Assembly: GCA_937926105.1 (NCBI GenBank)
Contig: CALANS010000175.1
Span: 1 to 64,000 of the forward strand
From: an uncultured Actinomycetes bacterium
Lineage (GTDB): Bacteria; Actinomycetota; Actinomycetes; Mycobacteriales; Nakamurellaceae
Direction: 5' to 3'
DNA: 64,000 bases
Positions 58,748 through 64,000 of the stretch are shown here, piece after piece; the stretch's first letter is position 1, and every line of letters starts with the position of its first letter. Both the position numbers and the translations under genes were made by a program. Below the pieces are notes generated by a model. The model did not search any database. It was not told the DNA's origin and saw only the letters and a program-made list of their open reading frames with translations.

Positions 58748-60496
58748 TCAGGTGGCGGGTGACCAGCTGATCACCGAGACACTGCGGTTGAGGTAGCCGG
58801 TGATCGCGACCTTGGCAGTGAGCTGGGCGGCGCCCGAGTCACTGCACGTGGCCTGGCCAGGGCACACATAGGCCGTGAGGACTTGGTAGTTCACCGGGAC
58901 GGCGCTACCGCCGCCCTGCGGAATGCCGCCGGCGAGAGTGAAGCCACCAGCTGTAAACGATCCCGTGGTCGTGACGCTGATGCTCTTGGCAAACAGGCCG
59001 TAGGAGAAGCTGGATCGTGCATCGTTATTCAGGCTCAGGTTCAGGGGACGGCTCGGGGTGTAGATCGTGCCACCCAGGTGAACGAGCACGGAAGGTGCGC
59101 CGGTACCGGTGAGGAAGGCGCCCCCCGTCGTGTCATTGGTGGTGCGGGTGGAGTACGCGAGAACCGGTGGTCCCTGGGCTGCCAGGCTCGCGCACACCAC
59201 AATCTTCGGGTATGCGCTGGAACTTCCCACTTCCAGATTGATTGCGCCCGATCCCGCCATGAAGAACTCGACACCCGAAGACGAGGAGGCTGTAGCGTCG
59301 ATCGGGTCCTTACACGGACTGCGGTTGATCGGGATGTTGCCATCGGCATCAAGCCACTTGCCGGCAAAATAGTCGGTGATCCAGTCGGTCATACTATTCT
59401 CACCGGCAGGGAGTGCCCCCGGGGTGCCGCCCAGAATGAACGCATTTGGCACGGTCCAAATGCTGTCGAGGTAGTAGGTGGCCGGATTGAGTACCACCAT
59501 GAAGGGTGTGGATTTGCCGCCCCCCGCGCAGGTGGCCTGTTTGTTCGTGATCTGCCGCGAGAGATTGCTGGGGATGGTCGCCCACGAATAGCCGGACCTG
59601 GGGCCAACAGCGACGACGTACGCCCCCTTGTAGATGCCGCTTGTTGCAAGTGTGCAGGCCGACACATCGGCCGGCGGCCTGGCGGCCGATCCAGGATCCG
59701 ACAGGTTGTACGACGTGCCACGCACCAGCGTTCCTGGGTCCAAACCACGAATATCGGCGGCATCCCCGAACTGGCAGTTGATCTCGACCTGGTCGCCGGA
59801 TTTGGTCGGGGGGTTGTTGTTTTCCGCTTGGACGTCGGTGCAGCTGTTGGACGTTCCGTAGTTGTGCCGCGCGATGACCCAACTCTGCGGATGCCAGCCG
59901 GGTGGTGCATCCGGCGGAGTACTCGGTCGCTCCCAGTCGCTGACGAGATTCGCCTTGGATTGGGACTGCTGATTGTCGATGTAGGTGTTGGAGAACACGC
60001 CGCCGTTCACATGCGCGTCCGTCTTCTTCAGGATGAGCGTAATTCCGTCGCCTGTATCGCGGCCGAGGGATAGCAGCGCGGTGCCGGGACCGGCGTTTTG
60101 TTGCGTCAGGAACCCGGACTGGGTCAATTCGGTGTCGACGGAGCAGTCGACAGTGACGGTGCCCCCTGGCGACGTGCCGGTCGCAAGGTAAGGCACCGTC
60201 AGCAGGCCAGCCGTGCACCCGAGGTCCGCACCCGGGGGGGCCGACCGAAGCTTCTCGATGGCTGAGTTGATCGCATTGCTGGCCTGATACTGCACCGACG
60301 CCTGGCCCCGCAGGGCAACGGTTGTCCGGACACCGGTGTTGGAGAGCAGCAGAATTGACACCGTTACCAGGGCGACGACGGTGATCATGATGAGGGCAAT
60401 GATCAGTGAGGCACCTGTGTCGTCGGAGCGGATCAGCCGGCCGGCCAGGGTCCGGTGCAGGCGGCGGCCGAGTCGGTGCCGCGTGCGGACGCTCAT
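58748..60496 (-). CDS. PilX-like type IV pilus/secretion accessory protein
   Basis: The 582-residue protein has a short basic N-terminus (RRLHRTLAGRLIRSDDTG) followed by one hydrophobic helix (ASLIIALIMITVVALVTVSILLLSN), in the manner of PilX/pseudopilin-associated proteins. The long Ser/Thr/Asn-rich extracytoplasmic part carries several Cys pairs. The ATG at 60496 overlaps the previous stop (ATGA). Codon use is visibly less GC-biased here than in most of the window. No family name can be given with certainty, but its position as the last gene of the pilus operon supports a minor-pilin complex role. Confidence 0.78.
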   Translation of the reverse strand: MSVRTRHRLGRRLHRTLAGRLIRSDDTGASLIIALIMITVVALVTVSILLLSNTGVRTTVALRGQASVQYQASNAINSAIEKLRSAPPGADLGCTAGLLTVPYLATGTSPGGTVTVDCSVDTELTQSGFLTQQNAGPGTALLSLGRDTGDGITLILKKTDAHVNGGVFSNTYIDNQQSQSKANLVSDWERPSTPPDAPPGWHPQSWVIARHNYGTSNSCTDVQAENNNPPTKSGDQVEINCQFGDAADIRGLDPGTLVRGTSYNLSDPGSAARPPADVSACTLATSGIYKGAYVVAVGPRSGYSWATIPSNLSRQITNKQATCAGGGKSTPFMVVLNPATYYLDSIWTVPNAFILGGTPGALPAGENSMTDWITDYFAGKWLDADGNIPINRSPCKDPIDATASSSSGVEFFMAGSGAINLEVGSSSAYPKIVVCASLAAQGPPVLAYSTRTTNDTTGGAFLTGTGAPSVLVHLGGTIYTPSRPLNLSLNNDARSSFSYGLFAKSISVTTTGSFTAGGFTLAGGIPQGGGSAVPVNYQVLTAYVCPGQATCSDSGAAQLTAKVAITGYLNRSVSVISWSPAT

Positions 60497-61131
60497 GGCG
60501 TCACCGTGCCGGACGGGTTGGTCTGCATGCGGTTGCCGGTCAGGGTTACCGAATAGCTGCCGGGATCCCCGTCGGTGATATTCACCGTCAACACCAAGGT
60601 CACGGTGCGCGGCGGCGGGATCGTCGAGCAGGACGTCGAGCAGGTTGGGTCTGCGGAGGTGACGTCTCGGGCGACGATGATGTCCGACTTCGTCGATCCG
60701 GTACAGCGAACCCGGTGGAGGTCGGTCCCTACCAATTGGTAGGCGACGTAGAACCGGGTCGGAGTCGTGACATTGGAGGAGTAGTCGTCACCGCCGAGGA
60801 CGATCCCGCCCGAAAGCGTCCCGCACACGGTCGCGACCGAACTCTCCTGCCACACCGACTGCTGGTACGGAAACGGCGGCTGCGGGGGTGGCGCCGGGTC
60901 GCCCGACGTGTCTCGAAGACCCATCAACGACACGTCGCGCGCGAAATACGACGAGGCGATCTGAACCTGGCTGGACTGGTTGACACGTGCTGCTGTGGTG
61001 TCAGAATTCTTGAAGTACGCGAACAGGCTCATCGCCAGCGGCACCGCGATGATGCCCAGGATCACGACGCACACCAGTAGTTCGATGAGTGTGAAGCCGT
61101 CATCGCCGCGACGGTCGCGTGATCGGCTCAT
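60493..61131 (-). CDS. Prepilin-type N-terminal cleavage/methylation protein (PilW/PulJ-like)
   Basis: The 212-residue protein has the prepilin peptidase site and hydrophobic helix DDGFTLIELLVCVVILGIIAVPL at residues about 9-31, preceded by a short basic leader. PulJ- or PilW-type minor pilins have this shape, with a long helix followed by a globular domain. The ATG at 61131 overlaps the stop of the next upstream gene (ATGA). The globular part contains a possible disulfide (CSTSCS). Confidence 0.85.
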   Translation of the reverse strand: MSRSRDRRGDDGFTLIELLVCVVILGIIAVPLAMSLFAYFKNSDTTAARVNQSSQVQIASSYFARDVSLMGLRDTSGDPAPPPQPPFPYQQSVWQESSVATVCGTLSGGIVLGGDDYSSNVTTPTRFYVAYQLVGTDLHRVRCTGSTKSDIIVARDVTSADPTCSTSCSTIPPPRTVTLVLTVNITDGDPGSYSVTLTGNRMQTNPSGTVTP

Positions 61132-61682
61132 GAATTGCACCCGGAGTCCAGGGACTGGCCGTCGACTGTCGGCGCGACACACGGCCTGCGCACTACCAAC
61201 TGCAGCTGTTCGGTGTCGCGGGCGTCCTTGCTGGCCACCTGCAACACCATGGTCGTCAGGTTGCCGGCCACGGTGCAGGACTTGATGGACGCGGTATAGG
61301 CGCTGGAGCTGAGCCCATTCGGCATGAGCGTGCTACTGCAGATGTCGCCATAGGTAGCTCCACTAATGTCGATAGCGACCGCGTTCTGGATCGCCGACGC
61401 GTACGACCGGATGTACGACCCCGCGGTCGCCTGCTTGCGGTGGATGTCGCTCATCATGATGGAGGTGGCGATGGCCCCCACGATCGTCACCACCGCGATC
61501 GACATGATGGTGATCGCAATGATCAACTCGATCAGCGACTCGCCGCGCTCGCTTCGCCCCCAACCAACCGGACGGGCGGGCTGACGCAGCAGCATGGGAC
61601 GCACTGGCCGAGGGTCACGCATCACGCGCTCCACCCGCGCCGCGCGCGCCCGGAGAAGTCTCGTCAGCCGAACCCATGTCAT
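61128..61682 (-). CDS. Prepilin-like type II secretion/pilus minor subunit (PilV-like)
   Basis: The 184-residue protein has a long leader of about 50 residues that is unusually Arg-rich, then the processing motif GESLIELIIAITIMSIAVV. The helix and a short C-terminal domain with three cysteines follow. Leaders this long are seen in some actinobacterial prepilins. The ATG at 61682 overlaps the pilC stop by four bases (ATGA). Confidence 0.82.
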   Translation of the reverse strand: MTWVRLTRLLRARAARVERVMRDPRPVRPMLLRQPARPVGWGRSERGESLIELIIAITIMSIAVVTIVGAIATSIMMSDIHRKQATAGSYIRSYASAIQNAVAIDISGATYGDICSSTLMPNGLSSSAYTASIKSCTVAGNLTTMVLQVASKDARDTEQLQLVVRRPCVAPTVDGQSLDSGCNS

Positions 61683-62887
61683 TGCACGTTCACCTGCGAG
61701 TAGATGCCGTACATCGCCGAGATCAGCGCGATAGCCACGAATCCGACGATGGACCCCATCACGATGATCACGATGGGCTCGAACAGGTCCGTCACCTTCT
61801 TGATCTTGTAGTCCAGCTCCCGCTCGTAGTACCGCGCTGCCACGTCCAGCTGCGCATCCAGGCTGCCGGTCTCCTCGCCGACCCGGAACATCTGCTGTGC
61901 CATCGAGGGGAACAGACCGGTCGCCGCCACCGGTTTCGCCAGCCCTTCGCCCTGCATCATCTGCTCGCGCACCGTTCCCAGCGCCCGGGTGAAGACCAGG
62001 TTCTTGATGGAGGCCGTCGCCACCCGCAGCGCCTCCGGCAGGGACACCCCGGCCCCGATCATGGACGACATCAGCCGGCAGAACCGCTCCACCAGCGCGT
62101 ACTGCACCGCCTCGCCGATGACCGGCAGCCGCAGCGTGAACCGGTTCCATTGGTACTTGCCCCACGAGGTCTGCAGCGCGCCGACGAACCCCAGCACCAG
62201 CACCACCAGGCCGGCGACCACCGCCCACCACCAGTCCGCCAGGAAGTCCGTGAACCCCATCAGGATCCGGGTCGGCAACGGAAGCGTGGCATTGAAGCTG
62301 GCGAAGAAGTCCCGGAATCGGGGCAGCACGAACACCGCCAGCACCACGACCGTCACCACCGACATGCAGGCCACCGCCGCCGGATAGATGGACGCCGACT
62401 TGATCTTCTGCCGGGCAGCCATCTCCCGCTCGAGATACCCGGACAGCTGGTCCAGCACGGTGTCCAGCTGCCCGGTCAGCTCCGCCGAGCGCAGGATTCC
62501 CCTATAGTATTCGGGGAACACCTTGGGGTACCGGTCGAAGCAGTCCGACAGCGTTTCCCCGCGCCGAAGCCGATCTTCGGTGTCGAACATCATCTTCTTC
62601 ATGGAGGACTTCTTGGCGTCCTCGCCGAGGGTGTGAATCGCCGTGAGGATCGGCAGCCCCGCCCGGATGAATGCCGCGAGCTGTCGCGACATGTGCATCA
62701 CTTCGGCGCGTTTGATCTTGGGCGGGGTGATCTCCCGCTTGAGCAGGCTCGGCTTTTCCGTGACCCGGATCTCGCGGAGTTCCTTTTCGTATAGCGCAAT
62801 CTCGGCGGCTTCCCGACTGTTCGCCTTCCAGGTGCCGGCGACCGCGTCGCCTTGCGGATCCACCGCGACATAGGCCCAACGAGACAT
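61679..62887 (-). CDS. Type IV pilus/type II secretion inner-membrane platform protein (PilC/GspF)
   Basis: The 402-residue protein has the two GspF repeats: the first with FIRAGLPILTAIHTLGEDAKK and the second with MSSMIGAGVSLPEALRVATAS, plus three membrane helices. It anchors the pilus machine and interacts with PilB. The ATG at 62887 is used; a GTG at 62893 would overlap the PilB stop in the common GTGA manner. It lies directly downstream of pilB. Confidence 0.92.
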   Translation of the reverse strand: MSRWAYVAVDPQGDAVAGTWKANSREAAEIALYEKELREIRVTEKPSLLKREITPPKIKRAEVMHMSRQLAAFIRAGLPILTAIHTLGEDAKKSSMKKMMFDTEDRLRRGETLSDCFDRYPKVFPEYYRGILRSAELTGQLDTVLDQLSGYLEREMAARQKIKSASIYPAAVACMSVVTVVVLAVFVLPRFRDFFASFNATLPLPTRILMGFTDFLADWWWAVVAGLVVLVLGFVGALQTSWGKYQWNRFTLRLPVIGEAVQYALVERFCRLMSSMIGAGVSLPEALRVATASIKNLVFTRALGTVREQMMQGEGLAKPVAATGLFPSMAQQMFRVGEETGSLDAQLDVAARYYERELDYKIKKVTDLFEPIVIIVMGSIVGFVAIALISAMYGIYSQVNVQ

Positions 62888-62889
62888 CG

Positions 62890-64000
62890 TCACCCACCTA
62901 CCACGTAGATCGACCGGAGCACCTCGGGCACCGTGGTGATTCCCGCCTGCACCAGCGAGGCCGCCTCTTCCTGCAGGGTCCGCATACCTTCGGATCGGGC
63001 CAGCTTGCGCAGATCCTCGTGCGACGCACGTTCCAGCACCATCTCCCGGATTCCTTCGGTGACGGGCATCAGCTCGTACACCCCGATCCGATCCAGAAAC
63101 CCGGTCTGCGAGCAGAAATTGCAGCCGGTGCCGTGCGCGAAATCGCCCCGGGTGGCCGAGTCGCCGAATTGCCGCAGAAACTCCACCTGCTCGGGTGGCG
63201 GCGTGAACGACTCCTTGCAGTGCGGGCACACCCGGCGGACCAGGCGCTGTGCCACGACCGCCGTCACCGACGAGGCGATCAGGAATGTCTCGATGCCCAT
63301 GTCCAGCAACCGGTGCAGCGCCGACACGGCGTCGGTGGCGTGCACCGACGAGAGCACGAAGTGCCCGGTCAGCGCCGATTGCACGGCGATCCGGGCGGTC
63401 TCCACGTCCCGAATCTCGCCGACCAGGATGACGTCCGGATCCTGCCGCAGAATCGAGCGCAGGCCGCCGGCGAACGTGACACCGGCGGCCTCGTTGATCT
63501 GGATCTGGTTGATCGACTCGAAGGTATACTCAACCGGATCCTCAATGGTCATGACATTCCGGTCGGGAGAATTGATCTCACCCAGCGAGCCGTACAGCGT
63601 GGTCGTCTTGCCGGCGCCCGTCGGCCCCGCGCAGATCACCATGCCGTAGGGGGAGTGCAGCAGTTGCGAATACCGGGCGGCGATGTCGGTGGGCATGCCG
63701 AGGTCGTGCAGCTTGTACAGCGGCCGGGACTTGTCCAGCAGCCGCATCACCACCTTCTCACCCCAGATGGTGGCGGTGGTGGCAACCCGGATGTCGACGT
63801 CGCGACCCTCCACCGACATCGCGATCTGGCCATCCTGTGGGCGGCGCCGCTCCACGATGTTCATGCCGCCCATGATCTTGATGCGGCTGACCACCGCCGG
63901 CCCGATGGACACCGGCAGATCCAGCGCGTCGTGCAGCGCACCGTCGACCCGGAACCGCACCCGGATCTTGTCTTCCTGCGGCTCGATGTGGATGTCGGAG
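62890..64000 (-). CDS. Type II/IV secretion assembly ATPase (PilB/GspE), N-terminus beyond window
   Basis: The visible 369 codons lack the start, which lies past the right edge; the frame reads SDIHIEPQEDKIRVRFRVDG at the edge. Catalytic features are the Walker A GPTGAGKTTT, the Asp box TIEDPVEY, Walker B ILVGEIRD and the His box LTGHFVLSSVHATDA. A CPHC...C..C zinc-binding region marks the GspE/PilB assembly group rather than the PilT retraction group. It powers pilin polymerisation and is the first visible gene of the operon. Confidence 0.94.
   Translation of the reverse strand, partial: SDIHIEPQEDKIRVRFRVDGALHDALDLPVSIGPAVVSRIKIMGGMNIVERRRPQDGQIAMSVEGRDVDIRVATTATIWGEKVVMRLLDKSRPLYKLHDLGMPTDIAARYSQLLHSPYGMVICAGPTGAGKTTTLYGSLGEINSPDRNVMTIEDPVEYTFESINQIQINEAAGVTFAGGLRSILRQDPDVILVGEIRDVETARIAVQSALTGHFVLSSVHATDAVSALHRLLDMGIETFLIASSVTAVVAQRLVRRVCPHCKESFTPPPEQVEFLRQFGDSATRGDFAHGTGCNFCSQTGFLDRIGVYELMPVTEGIREMVLERASHEDLRKLARSEGMRTLQEEAASLVQAGITTVPEVLRSIYVVGG

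Overview
The window is GC-rich actinobacterial chromosome, probably from the Nakamurella/Frankineae neighbourhood. The evidence is a Mycobacterium-like proteasome ATPase (ARC/Mpa) close to trmI, hisG and hisE, two DUF222/HNH (13E12-type) genes, a DUF5709 gene, many GTG starts, many 4-base GTGA/ATGA gene overlaps, and many leaderless-looking promoters (TANNNT 6-8 bases before the start codon). No rRNA, complete tRNA, CRISPR array, insertion sequence or prophage was seen. The taxon is inferred from gene content, not from a search.

Layout. 1-8240: a membrane hydrolase fused to an ABC ATPase (cut by the window edge), a TerC-type metal exporter behind a manganese (yybP-ykoY) riboswitch, an S9 peptidase, an MFS exporter and a metallo-beta-lactamase-fold hydrolase. 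8500-14080: uvrA with a PafBC-type DNA-damage promoter and a Lys/Ala-rich tail, then a DUF222-HNH gene with a palindromic operator. 14240-17454: an IclR regulator followed by a compact E1alpha/E1beta/lipoyl-carrier operon without E2 or E3. 17716-25976: a housekeeping block resembling the mycobacterial hisE-hisG-recB-trmI-mpa neighbourhood. 26107-35165: an accessory block with two intact ATP-grasp ligases, a third reduced by an apparent internal deletion, an S51/GATase1-like protein, two alpha/beta-hydrolase esterases and a GH63-like glycosidase. Two related inverted-repeat elements (27773-27880 and 35187-35276) bracket most of it. I cannot name a characterised pathway for this block, and it is the best candidate here for an undescribed system.

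35349-43518 encodes what looks like the CoA-dependent hybrid pathway for anthranilate (2-aminobenzoate): a CoA ligase, a fused flavin monooxygenase/old-yellow-enzyme-type reductase, acyl-CoA dehydrogenase, enoyl-CoA hydratase, SDR, a RidA deaminase-like protein and a PaaX-type regulator. The two catabolic promoters share a 31-base box with 25 identical positions, so they are probably co-regulated. 43687-49723 is a purine-ring degradation operon (OHCU decarboxylase, HIU hydrolase, uricase, 8-oxoguanine/guanine-type deaminase, allantoinase, DUF6986). 49746-55946 holds an enoyl-CoA hydratase, an acyl-CoA synthetase with an in-frame 18-base tandem repeat, a small hydrolase, a SufE/sulfurtransferase pair, a DUF5709 protein and a DoxX protein. 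55976-58657 has two HNH genes, the second behind another PafBC-type promoter. 58748-64000 is a minus-strand type IV pilus/type II secretion-like operon (PilB partial, PilC, two prepilin-like proteins and a large PilX-like protein).
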